NCBI GenBank assembly: GCA_002005505.1
Contig: KV908524.1
Location: forward strand, 97,532-107,531
From: Botryococcus braunii
Lineage: Eukaryota > Chlorophyta > Trebouxiophyceae
Length of the DNA: 10,000 nucleotides
Direction: 5' to 3'
In this document: one piece after another, positions 1-6,781 of the stretch
How positions within the stretch are numbered: the first letter of the stretch is position 1
Layout: each line of letters starts with the position of its first letter
The notes under the pieces: generated by a model
The model's database searches: none
What the model was told of the DNA's origin: nothing
The model's input: the letters and a program-made list of their open reading frames with translations, nothing else
Position numbers and translations under genes: made by a program

Positions 1-13
1 GGGCACACATACA
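1..13 (-). CDS. Exon 9 (partial, at window edge, tentative)
   Basis: An acceptor GATCTGTTCCAG ends at 14. The two bases left by exon 8 plus the first base here give AGT (Ser), followed by V-C-V-P up to the edge. Phase and the cysteine fit the gene, but only 13 bases are visible. Confidence 0.35.
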
Positions 14-3000
14 CTGGAACAGATCGTGTTCGATTTCAGGAAAACAGTGAAGTGAAATACTAGTCATGCGGGAATTGACGTCCAATTCAAACCCCTCAAT
101 TCTTTCACTTTCACTTTCAGAAGTCCTCGTTCACTTCATTTGTCATTCCTGGTCTCATTTTAGAGGAGACCACGGTATGACCAATCATGGGAATGACTCA
201 CCTGGTGCGAGTTCGGCAAAAGGAACTCTTGCTTTGGCACCGCTCAAACACTCGTTCCTTGTTGCAGTACTCCTGGTTGAAAACGCAGATGGCTGCGTTC
301 AACCAAAGCTAGAGTTAGAGATCCCGTTAGACACTAAATCAGAACTGCTATTTCTAGCCCTCAATTCCAGAAAAATTCAGGACACATATAGTGGTCTGCA
401 ACCCCTGAGGCACGTGCAGGTCCTATTATAGATCGTCCTTTTGTGGGTCGTCGTAGGTGGGAATGACGAACGGAATAAAAGCACAGATCATCAAGAGGTT
501 ACACGGATTACACAAAATTCCCTAGAACATGGTAACACGTATCATGCCACAAAATCCTAGGTAGCATTCAATTTCACTCGTCCCACAGCCGTTAAACTAT
601 TCATTACCAAGAGCAGGGGGTACTCTTCGCAACTGTCAATGAATGTATGCAAGTTCAACGAGACGAAATCAGGGTTTCCGTTGCTGGCTTCCACAATAAC
701 ACGGCGTTCAAAGATACGTAACACGACGAAGATTCAAGGCACTAAGATTTCCCGACGGTGCTAGATAGTTTGATATGGTTACAGTGGGGAATGGGCAGGA
801 AACTGGCTCAAGCCAGTTGGGGGGGGGGGGAGCTTGAGATTTGGCTCCATGATAAGAAATTTTAACTATTTATCATGAGGCACGAGGTAAATTTACCTTG
901 ACGATTAGATTTCCAGCCAAGGAATCGGCACATCCCCCCTCCATAGCTGGTACAGTTGGTGTCAGTGGTTTGAGCTCGGCAGGGGTCGTTGCTCGGCTGT
1001 GCAAAGGAAAAACAGCATCAATACCAAATAAGTAACATATTCCTAACGTATGTCCGGGCAAGAACTGACCACGTAACCAGTCAGCGAACATGCGCTCAGG
1101 CAATTAAATTGCCAACAAATGATGCGTCCTAAAATCCGCTGCGCACGTGCGCGCGCAAGAGCGCGCGCCCACACACACACATCCGCGCACGCACGCGCCC
1201 GCACGAGCCAGCGTCAATGCGAACGCGCGTTTGGAGTGGCTGGGGCATGGCTGGAGTTCCCACAGGCTGAAGTACTGAGAAGTTGATGGCGGGAACGGTA
1301 TTCTCCACATCTTTGTTGTTGCCTCAACGCAGTACCTTCCTGTCCCTCATTCCTTACATATGACCAGTGGCCTACTAGTAGTACTGCTCAACAGTACTGC
1401 TCAACATCAACATTGCAAGTCTGGTATACGAAAAGATAATATATTTGGTCTAGGGCATGATGTACATAGTATATATGTACCGGCACGGTCCGCCACTTAT
1501 ATCATACTCGTGTATGCGTCCACCACATATTATACTTGTAAACGCGTCCACCACTTATAGTTGACGCGTACCACCAGGGCACGCGTCAACTATAATTGGT
1601 GGACGTGTATATATAATTCCACTTTTACGGTTCATGGGCTTGATATCGCATACATATTGTGTGCACGTACCAGCACGGTCCACCACTTTGCTTCGCAGGT
1701 GACAGAGAACAAGCACGCGGGATCTGCGTTGCAGGTCGTGGCATTCCAGGAAGTCAGAGTGGAGTCAAGAGCATGAGATGAGGCACATTGGTCCCATGGG
1801 TATGCTCTGAACGAGCAGCTGTCGTAGTTGCACGTGCCAGCTGCGGACGCGTTGTTACCTGCACGTGCACCACCAGCCTCGAGATTGAGGATCCGTAAAA
1901 ATGGGTTAGAGGATTATCGTTGGGCGCCACCCCAAAACCATCGATATGCCCAGATCAGCAGAAGAGCCAGCTGGACGGCAAAGGTCGAGAGATCACGGAA
2001 ACGGTATCCAAAACAGGGAATAAAGAGTAGAAGATGTGACTCTGGACTTTCTTGTAAACCAGCTGCAGTTGTTGCGAAAGAGCATTGCAATGAGTTAAAA
2101 CAATGATGAAACAACCAGAAGTTGAGGACTGGCAAAGCAATCTGGCATGCCATAGGTGGTCAACACTCACTGATTGTGCAACAGACATAGGGCCTAACCC
2201 CCGATCTTTTCCCTCCTCTCCCTCTCCCCCCCCCCCATCTCACCCCTCCCTTTTCATTTTCTTTCCGGCATCCCGCGCGCGCATGCAGCAAAGTATGAAT
2301 TAACCACCAACGGCGTCTTGCAAGATTGTGACACAATTCTGCGAAAAAGAAAATCAACATCAAAAAGAAAACAAAAAAAACAACAACAAGACTTTCAGAT
2401 CACGAAGTGCTGATTGATCGTCATCAGCCCAGTATGAGAGGGACGTACAGAGAGGTGACCATGAGCATCCGGGGGCGGCCTCGCAAGTGGCAGCTGTGGA
2501 TTTAGACTGACAAGTCGCCAACGGACCCGCTGGAGGGGTTGGACAGCCACAATACCAGGACAAGCTCTGGAAGGCTTGAGCTGTGACAGAGTCCAGGCTG
2601 CCTCCTTGTGCTACTGCGGACTGGATTGACGTTCGTGCCCATATCCACTGCAAAACGAAAAGGGACACTGTTAATGTAGGCACTTTGTACAGGGGATACA
2701 CTACGGGGTAAGTACGAGGTCCGGGGTAACTATACACTATTGTACAGAACACAGTCTACGGAAGCTCACCGTGTGTGACTATTAGTGAGCAAGCTCGTCC
2801 ACCACACAGTGCAATGTACGTTCACATGACACTCTCCTCGCATACAATTGTGGAAACAGCTCTGCCAGAGCTATGGCGTTTAGCAAAGTGTGAGGCAGGT
2901 TTGAATAAGCCTCACAATGTGGAAAACTGCGGGGCGAGCAAAACTCCCTTCGGCAGACATGGGGCGGTTGCTCCTCTCACATCTATTAATAATGCGCAGG

Positions 3001-4242
3001 ATCATTTGGAAGGGGTGGGAGGAGAAGATAGGGAGGGGAAGGGGGGATCATGTGGGAGTGTGAGAGAGGCTGGAGGGAGAGGGAGGAGGGGTGATGTATG
3101 GAAGCACAATTTTTGTCGCTTTTAAGCTCGCGGGCAACGCGCAACATATGGTTTGTTCGCGACATTTTCAGTTACTGTGAAGCAGTCAGCTGCCAGGGCT
3201 AGCTGAAACATTAACAACATGTTATCTGACGGTAAGGGTAATTCCTTGTAGTGTTCTAAGTAAGTCAAGCTTATTTGACATGTCACACGACAGCAGGATG
3301 TCGTGCTACAGAAGAATTGTCCAAACAACTGGGACCATAACCTACCTCAACTACTTCAAAAGATGTAAATAATTAGCTGTGGGCACTTCAAATTTGGAAG
3401 TTACTACTGGGCTTCAGCATGTACTACGAATAGGCAGTACTGGCTTCAGCTTGTACTACAAATCTTAGTACTGGCTTCAGCTTGTACTAAGAAATCGTAG
3501 TACAAGCTTCGAAGCTCAGAACAATTTAAGATTCTACTACTAGGCTAAAGCTTCAAAGGGCCAAATAGGCTGGCTGGCTCTGAATTCACCTTTGCAGATA
3601 GGTTAAACGGGATGATAATCCTCTTCGTTTCTTCTTATTCTCTCTATTAGGTTTTCTTGACCCCCCGGGGGGGGGGGGGGAGAGGGCATCTTCAGAAATG
3701 GGCCCCAAGTACACAGCAATTATGGCAAAGACAGGTGACAAAGTAGAGTGAAGGTGGAAACCTTACCTCTGGATGGTCATTTAACCATGTTAAGAGGGTT
3801 GACACACATGTGGAGTTCTGCAGCGGTTGAGCCTGATATAAGCACGTTGAGCACCATTCCGGTCCGGTCCAAGGTTGGTTTTCCGGGGATGGGGGAGCCA
3901 ACGACGACAATGGTGGTGGATAAGAGGACAAAATGTCCCCTGATGCTACAATATGTACCTGCCCACATCAACGTTGCCTTCCTTTCTTGTTGTTGTCAAA
4001 GGTGCTAGTTGGCAGATCTCGGCAGGAGTCGCTCCATTGAGCGACCAAAGTACATCGGAATGGATATAATGTACCCTCATTTAAATCAAATTTAAGATTC
4101 CTTTCATTCTTACTTCCATCTTTTGGGACATGAAAACGAATGTTAAAAACATGATGTGCGGTACGTAGCTGTGCATCACCTGGATCGCACATAACAGCAG
4201 TATTGATGCCCAGGCACCATTGATAGACCCTTTGGATGCCAT
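1..4242 (-). CDS. Multi-exon gene for a secreted cysteine-rich protein (5' complete, 3' runs off the window)
   Basis: This is a gene model assembled from nine minus-strand exons: 4242-4180, 3958-3767, 2647-2404, 1840-1671, 1274-1191, 996-897, 687-608, 308-202 and 13-1. Every junction is GT..AG and the phases agree throughout (0,0,1,0,0,1,0,2), so one frame of about 351 residues is kept, which chance would rarely give. The protein starts with a signal peptide. It then has a Pro/Ser stretch and about 26 cysteines in spaced clusters. Two exons share the pattern T-C-x-A-x-P-x-C-x5-C. Three N-glycosylation sequons (NST, NAT, NCT) lie beside cysteines. These features suggest an extracellular, disulfide-rich wall, matrix or surface protein. 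I recognise no named family. Introns are 188-1119 nt. The least certain parts are the 1274-1191 exon, the exact ends of 2647-2404 and 1840-1671, and the edge exon. Confidence 0.68.
202..308 (-). CDS. Exon 8: cysteine-rich exon with consensus splice sites
   Basis: The acceptor is GGGATCTCTAACTCTAG, ending at 309, with a CTAAC branch-like element. The donor CACCAG|GTGAGT at 201 is a perfect consensus. The exon reads LWLNAAICVFNQEYC, then NKERVFERC and QSKSSFCRTRT, giving four cysteines and many basic residues: 35 codons plus two bases. Joined to exon 7 it reads EEYPLLLLWLNAAICV without a break. The open frame on the plus strand at 66-431 lies over this exon and is taken to be its antisense shadow. 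Confidence 0.68.
608..687 (-). CDS. Exon 7
   Basis: The acceptor GTGGAAG ends at 688 and is entered in phase 1; the split codon G|CC gives Ala. The donor is TTG|GTAATG at 607, phase 0. The exon encodes SNGNPDFVSLNLHTFIDSCE, then EYPLLL. It was found because exon 6 leaves one base while exon 8 needs phase 0, and this is the only stretch between them that satisfies both with clear protein character. The acceptor has only a moderate pyrimidine tract. An acceptor four bases further on (GCCAG) would be in the wrong phase. Confidence 0.58.
897..996 (-). CDS. Exon 6: cysteine-rich exon
   Basis: The acceptor is excellent (CTGTTTTTCCTTTGCACAG, ending at 997) and the donor is CAAG|GTAAAT at 896. The exon reads PSNDPCRAQTTDTNCTSY, then GGGMCRFLGWKSNRQ, for 33 codons plus one base. 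It has three cysteines and an NCT sequon. Another frame through the same segment is also open (873-1103, RATTPAELKP...), but it has fewer cysteines and does not fit the phases of the neighbouring exons. Confidence 0.66.
1138..1205. repeat. Alternating purine-pyrimidine GC/CA tract in intron 5
   Basis: CGCGCGC, CACACACACA and GCACGCACGCGC blocks form nearly continuous alternating purine-pyrimidine sequence. Its right end touches the tentative exon 5 donor and creates several equivalent GTGCG donors there. Confidence 0.7.
1191..1274 (-). CDS. Exon 5 (tentative): short linker exon
   Basis: The acceptor CCATCAACTTCTCAG ends at 1275. The exon gives 28 codons beginning YFSLWELQPCPSH and ending in RAGAC, phase 0 on both sides. 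The donor is taken as TGC|GTGCGC at 1190, but the surrounding GTGCGTGC repeat offers several equivalent GT sites, so the end is ambiguous by a few bases. Exon 4 and exon 6 would also join directly in phase 0, so this exon could be skipped or absent. It contributes two cysteines. Confidence 0.38.
1380..1405. repeat. 13-bp perfect tandem duplication
   Basis: AGTACTGCTCAAC occurs twice in direct succession (1380-1392, 1393-1405), within intron 4. Confidence 0.9.
1477..1498. repeat. Near-copy of the exon 4 end and donor, inside intron 4
   Basis: Positions 1477-1498 match 1667-1688 at 20 of 22 bases. The latter spans the last bases of exon 4 and its donor (GTGCTG|GTAC on the minus strand). The copy therefore carries its own CCG|GTACAT. 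Confidence 0.8.
1545..1605. repeat. 25-bp inverted repeat (hairpin) in intron 4
   Basis: The arms 1545-1569 and 1581-1605 are complementary at 24 of 25 positions and are separated by an 11-nt loop. The arm contains CGTCCACCA and TTATAGTTGACGCGT. Pairing continues weakly outward. The left arm also belongs to a short series of GTCCACCAC-type repeats at 1488, 1518 and 1546. Confidence 0.85.
1671..1840 (-). CDS. Exon 4: cysteine-rich domain, second copy of the T-C-x-A-x-P-x-C motif
   Basis: The acceptor is CCGCAG at 1846-1841, entered in phase 1. The donor is CTG|GTACGT at 1670. There are six cysteines: G-T-C-N-Y-D-S-C, then D-Q-C, then W-N-A-T-T-C-N-A-D-P-A-C-x5-C. The last group matches exon 3 at T, C, A, P, C and C with the same x5/x5 spacing, which is good evidence for repeated domains. 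NAT is a glycosylation sequon. The frame stays open upstream to about 1917, so an acceptor at 1878 (CTCGAG|GCT) is possible and would add EAGGARAGNN-type residues. The end of this exon, with its donor, is nearly duplicated in the following intron at 1477-1498. Confidence 0.66.
2404..2647 (-). CDS. Exon 3: cysteine-rich domain
   Basis: The acceptor is strong: a CATTAAC branch-like sequence, then a pyrimidine-rich TGTCCCTTTTCGTTTTGCAG ending at 2648. The exon gives 81 codons plus one base. It starts WIWARTSIQSAVAQGG, then W-Y-C-G-C, a proline-rich loop, and two further Cys groups ending T-C-E-A-A-P-G-C-S-W-S-P-L-C. The tail is acidic (WADDDQ). The chosen donor is CTTC|GTGATC at 2403. It is not the strongest possible sequence, but it keeps the last cysteine and matches the phase of exon 4; the split codon becomes Pro. 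An alternative is AAA|GTCTTG at 2393 in phase 0. The coding character is convincing, the 3' boundary less so. Confidence 0.68.
2995..3105. other. Purine-rich tract (pyrimidine-rich on the gene strand), in intron 2
   Basis: About 110 bases are nearly all A/G on the plus strand (GGAGGAGAAGATAGGGAGGG-like). On the coding strand of the gene this is a long polypyrimidine tract inside the 1119-nt intron 2. No exon is evident immediately downstream of it. Confidence 0.55.
3403..3516. repeat. Short tandem repeat of about 31 bp with inverted end, in intron 2
   Basis: Three imperfect units starting near 3403, 3436 and 3467 share the core ACTGGCTTCAGCTTGTACTA. The third unit ends in an 11-bp inverted repeat, AGCTTGTACTA (3479-3489) and TAGTACAAGCT (3498-3508), with an 8-nt loop. 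It overlaps a perfect 12-bp palindrome AGCTTCGAAGCT (3505-3516). Confidence 0.7.
3661..3680. repeat. C6G14 homopolymer junction
   Basis: Six C are followed directly by fourteen G, giving a CCCCCCGGGGGG palindrome core. Other G or C runs of 11-12 occur at 819-830, 2226-2236, 5503-5514, 7372-7382, 7426-7437, 7773-7784 and 9522-9533, a genome-wide-looking habit of this DNA. Confidence 0.85.
3767..3958 (-). CDS. Exon 2: Pro/Ser-rich stretch and first Cys cluster
   Basis: The acceptor is GGGCAG at 3964-3959, and the exon ends CCAGAG|GTAAGG, a near-consensus donor at 3766. The exon is exactly 64 codons, phase 0 at both ends. After the tail of the signal peptide (VHIVASG) comes a low-complexity Pro/Ser stretch (SSYPPPLSSLAPPSP), as in linkers of algal wall glycoproteins. 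A cysteine cluster follows, with W-C-S-T-C and an N-S-T-C sequon, ending TWLNDHPE. The spacing C-x11-C with PL..STC resembles the C-x10-C with PL.ATC in exon 3. The next accepted exon begins 1119 nt further on, also in phase 0, which gives DHPE|WIWARTS. Confidence 0.7.
4180..4242 (-). CDS. Exon 1: start codon and signal peptide
   Basis: The ATG at 4242-4240 lies in a favourable context (A at -3, G at +4) and is the first ATG in its frame. It encodes 21 residues, MASKGSINGAWASILLLCAI plus Q: a short polar N-terminus followed by a hydrophobic core. The exon ends CAG|GTGATG, with the donor GT at 4179-4178, in phase 0. Joined to exon 2 (VHIVASGD...), the core extends to about residue 26, with a small-residue site (VASG) suited to signal peptidase cleavage. 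The signal peptide being split by a 221-nt intron and restored in frame by the splice is the main reason for choosing this start. Confidence 0.7.
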
Positions 4243-4268
4243 ATTGTCTACAAGGCTATGTAATGGAG

Positions 4269-4316
4269 GCCGTCGGGCAGGGTACCCGTTCCCCGAGGGG
4301 AACCCCGATCGACGGC
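4269..4316 (-). promoter_or_regulatory. Nested hairpin in the presumed 5' leader of the secreted-protein gene
   Basis: Outer 7-bp arms (4269-4275 and 4310-4316, GCCGTCG/CGACGGC) enclose an inner hairpin GTTCCCC-GA-GGGGAAC (4288-4303) with a very short loop. The structure lies 27-74 nt upstream of the ATG on the coding strand, so in RNA it would be a GC-rich stem in the leader. An AT-rich, TATA-like stretch (CATAAAATTATTA on the minus strand, about 4407-4395) sits another 80-90 nt upstream. A regulatory role is inferred only. Confidence 0.35.
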
Positions 4317-4741
4317 ACTGTCTGCTAGGTGCCAAGCGCTCTTATGGAGAGTCAAAGTCTACAGAGCTTCATTTTTTCTCATAATCAACTCGAATAATAA
4401 TTTTATGGCCTCAAAAACAGGGACAACGACGTATAAGGACAGTGTTATTAGTTTAAACGCCAACCAAAATAGATTCGACAGTACCATCTTTAACGCCGTT
4501 AACTGTACCGCCGTACGGGGGCGATTCTGAATCCTGAATCGGGATTCCCGATTCGAATTCCCCGATCAATCCACTCGACGTCATCTTGATGTTGCTACTT
4601 CGAGTATGAATTCCTAAATTTCGCAATCCCTTCCCCTTCCCTTTGCAATCAAGACAGTAGAAGAAACCCCACCCCCCTGGAGCCCCCCTCTTCCCCACAG
4701 GGAACCCCCGTGAGCCCCTGCAGGCCAGTAAATTCATACTT
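4317..4741. other. Upstream flank, no gene accepted
   Basis: This is presumed promoter region for the leftward secreted-protein gene. An open minus frame (4453-4737) exists but has no start, splice or domain support. A 19-nt palindrome, GAATCGGGA-T-TCCCGATTC, lies at 4536-4554 among further GAATC/GATTC copies. Confidence 0.5.
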
Positions 4742-4773
4742 GTACTATGGAACTGGGCCCAGTTCCGTAGTAC
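4742..4773. repeat. 32-bp near-perfect palindrome without spacer
   Basis: The 16-base arms 4742-4757 (GTACTATGGAACTGGG) and 4758-4773 meet directly. The only mismatch, 4748/4767, would be a G-U pair in RNA. More small palindromes follow (CCCCATGGGG near 4808, GGTGTTG-TTT-CAACACC at 4870-4886). Confidence 0.9.
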
Positions 4774-4974
4774 CCGGGGACACCAGTGGAATCTGATTTC
4801 CCAGTGGCCCCATGGGGACTCCTGGGATATCCATCACATGTCCATGGATCCTTGTTGGCCTTGCCAACCGGTGTTGTTTCAACACCACGCTGCCACGCTA
4901 GCATCTGTAGCTTGAGTTGCCCCGAAACCAGAACTCTTACAGTACCTTGCCATGACCGGTGTGCACATGCGTGG

Positions 4975-5421
4975 TACCATGCCATTACTATTGTTGTACC
5001 ATGCCATTACTGTTGTGGTACCATGTCATTGCCGTTGTGTTACCGTGCCACTGCTGTGTGATAACATGCCAGGCTAAAGAGGCTTCGGTGTGCCGCTGCT
5101 GGTGTAGTACCATGCCGCTGCTGGTGTGGCACCATGCCCGTGTTGGTGTGGCATCATGGCGCTGCTGGTGTGGCACCATGCCGCTGCTGGTGTGGTACCA
5201 TGCCGCTGCTGGTGTGGTACCATGCCGCTGCTGGTGTGCCAGCATGCCATTACTGGTGTTGTACCATGCCGCTGCTGGTGTGGCACCATGCCATTGCTGG
5301 TGTATGTACCATGCCAGGCCTCTGGTGTGGTACCGTGCCACTCCTGGTGTGGTACCGTGCCATTGCTGGTGTATGTACCATGCCAGGCCTCTGGTGTAGT
5401 ACCGTGCCATTACTGGTGTGG
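4975..5421. repeat. 22-bp minisatellite array, about 20 units
   Basis: Units begin TACCATGCC and end GGTGTGG; most are exactly 22 bp (for example starts at 4975, 4997, 5019, 5108, 5130, 5152, 5174, 5196, 5218, 5240, 5262). Near the right end a 69-bp higher-order unit of 23+24+22 bp is present twice (5284-5352, 5353-5421). One divergent stretch lies at 5063-5107. Because 22 is not a multiple of 3, all three plus frames run open through the array and each encodes the same 22-residue repeat; these are not taken as genes. Confidence 0.92.
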
Positions 5422-5440
5422 TACCTTTTAGCCTGGCATG
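5065..5440. repeat. 14-bp inverted repeat bracketing the core of the minisatellite
   Basis: CATGCCAGGCTAAA at 5065-5078 has its exact reverse complement at 5427-5440. The right copy runs into a 12-bp palindrome GGCATGCATGCC (5435-5446). The left copy looks like a mutated array unit, since CATGCCAGGC recurs in direct orientation near 5310 and 5379. It may therefore be an inverted array unit and not an element terminus. Confidence 0.75.
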
Positions 5441-5614
5441 CATGCCCGGCGAAATATATTAAATAATAGGCCTATATAGCCCTCCAGTGGCCAGTGTGTG
5501 TTGGGGGGGGGGGGAGAAGAGGGGTGGGGGGGCGGGGTGTCTCAAGCCCGTAAGTAACATATGGCGAAAGTGTTGTTATACCATATCTTAAAGCTACCCA
5601 CGTGTGGTGGCTCC

Positions 5615-5634
5615 TCACGTGTTCGAACACGTGA
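5615..5634. repeat. 20-bp perfect palindrome holding two CACGTG sites
   Basis: TCACGTGTTCGAACACGTGA is its own reverse complement. A third CACGTG lies just upstream at 5599-5604. Confidence 0.93.
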
Positions 5635-6319
5635 ATTCACAGAGCTGCAGTGAGCCTCCCCCGTCGAGTCGTACCTAGGCTTGTCCCTGGTAACACACAA
5701 CCAGGTATAGCATGGAAGATTACGTAATCACGGAACAGCAAGTATCCCAAAGCAACCAATGAGGGGCAATTGATTAATGCAGTGGGTTGCCACACTCGTG
5801 CCTCGTGTACTTCAGTCGCAAGGCCTAAGCTCAGTCAGGACCCATGCAGGACGCTCTTCTTCCATAATCTAGACCCTCTTCTAGCAAAAGTTCTAGAAGT
5901 TCTACGGGCTCTGACATACAGACGTTAACGTTCGAACAAATTATGTCCATCTAGACCAGGGATTTATTTCCCGTGGTTATGTAACATTCCTGTATAGGGA
6001 GTCTACGCGTACATGACCCTCAACAATTTTGAGTCCTTTATGCCAACACCACCATCGTGAATTTGCAGTTGCACCCACACTCCACCTTCTATCACATTTC
6101 TCCACCTTCTATCAACCGCACTCCCCCTTCTAACTCTACAGCTATTGCCCGATCTCCCGTATATGCATGCAATATAGCAACTTCGCAGGAAGAGTTCTAG
6201 AAGCTGATGCAAATGCTTTTGGAAGCTTTTGGAAGCCCTACAATGCTTGTCTTCACGACCCCTCTCTGGCATGCCCAATGGTTCGTATGACTGCTGCTAA
6301 GCTCAAATGAAACCGACAT
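5635..6319. other. Spacer without a recognised gene
   Basis: No exon with both splice support and protein character was found. The only structure noted is a 14-bp direct repeat TCCACCTTCTATCA at 6081-6094 and 6101-6114 (20-bp period). A minus open frame at 6003-6278 runs through it and is not accepted. Confidence 0.5.
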
Positions 6320-6395
6320 ACCGACATGCCTCGCATATTGAGATTAATCTCAATTTTTACCGACATGCCTCGCATATTGAGATTAATCTCAATAT
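6320..6395. repeat. Tandem duplication (39-bp period) with an internal palindrome
   Basis: A 35-bp unit, starting ACCGACATGCCTCGCATATT, occurs at 6320-6354 and 6359-6393 without mismatch. Each unit ends in a palindrome built on ATTGAGATT/AATCTCAAT: 18 nt in the first copy (6337-6354) and 22 nt in the second (6374-6395). Confidence 0.93.
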
Positions 6396-6486
6396 TGGGC
6401 AGCTACCACCTCAGGAGGATCTAATCCCTTAACGGCCTCCATTAATGAGTCGCTTGATCACGAGAAACTCGAGATGTCGACAGCTC

Positions 6487-6510
6487 GTCGCGAAAGACGT
6501 CTTTCGCGAC
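6487..6510. repeat. 24-bp perfect palindrome
   Basis: The half-site GTCGCGAAAGAC is followed directly by its reverse complement GTCTTTCGCGAC. It lies inside a weak plus-strand open frame (6445-6747) that I do not accept as a gene. Confidence 0.93.
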
Positions 6511-6781
6511 TTGATTGATTTCTCAGCACAACGAACTAGTGACTGGATACTCCGACGGTTGCAGGTAATTAGAATTGTAGGTAATATAATCTTGCGAGGC
6601 CTTTTCTATAGTTCCCACAGCTGGGAATTAAATTTCACTTGCTCACGCTCCCTCTGCTTGAATGCGAGAGCCAAAGATCCATGGAATCGAAATTGCATTC
6701 ATGATCTGGGGAAGGGCTTTTTGATCAGAAGCACTGCAACCTCATGATGTGGGGCAAACCATTCACAAGCATGTGGCCACG

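Noticed and set aside
66..431. 121-aa plus-strand open frame
   Set aside because: It lies antisense to exon 8 (308-202), which has a consensus donor and acceptor and the expected cysteine-rich reading.
873..1103. 76-aa minus open frame RATTPAELKPL...
   Set aside because: It shares the segment with exon 6, but the other frame has the cysteines, and only that one fits the phases of the neighbouring exons.
2768..2920. A good donor CACG|GTGAGC at 2769 preceded by open sequence
   Set aside because: The frames leading to it either stop just before the donor or would place exon 3 in a frame without its cysteine pattern.
3122..3328. Minus open frame with Cys-rich and helix-like stretches (FFCSTTSCCRVTC, LEHYKELPLP)
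   Set aside because: It could be an extra exon in intron 2 (acceptors near 3329 or 3212, weak donor ACA|GTAACT), but exons 2 and 3 already join in phase 0 and its splice sites are poor. I left it out of the model without excluding it.
4453..4737. 94-aa minus open frame upstream of the first gene
   Set aside because: It has a Gly/Lys-rich composition, no clear start or splice support, and lies in the presumed promoter region.
4975..5421. CRISPR array
   Set aside because: The 22-bp units are contiguous with no unique spacers, and the DNA is eukaryotic in character.
4959..5466. Open frames of 101-151 aa encoding Cys/Trp-rich repeats
   Set aside because: All three plus frames and a minus frame are open because the 22-bp unit lacks stops; there is no start context, splice signal or frame preference.
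6445..6747. 100-aa plus-strand open frame starting with ATG
   Set aside because: It spans a 24-bp perfect palindrome and has no recognisable domain; the ATG and a possible donor at about 6566 are not enough.
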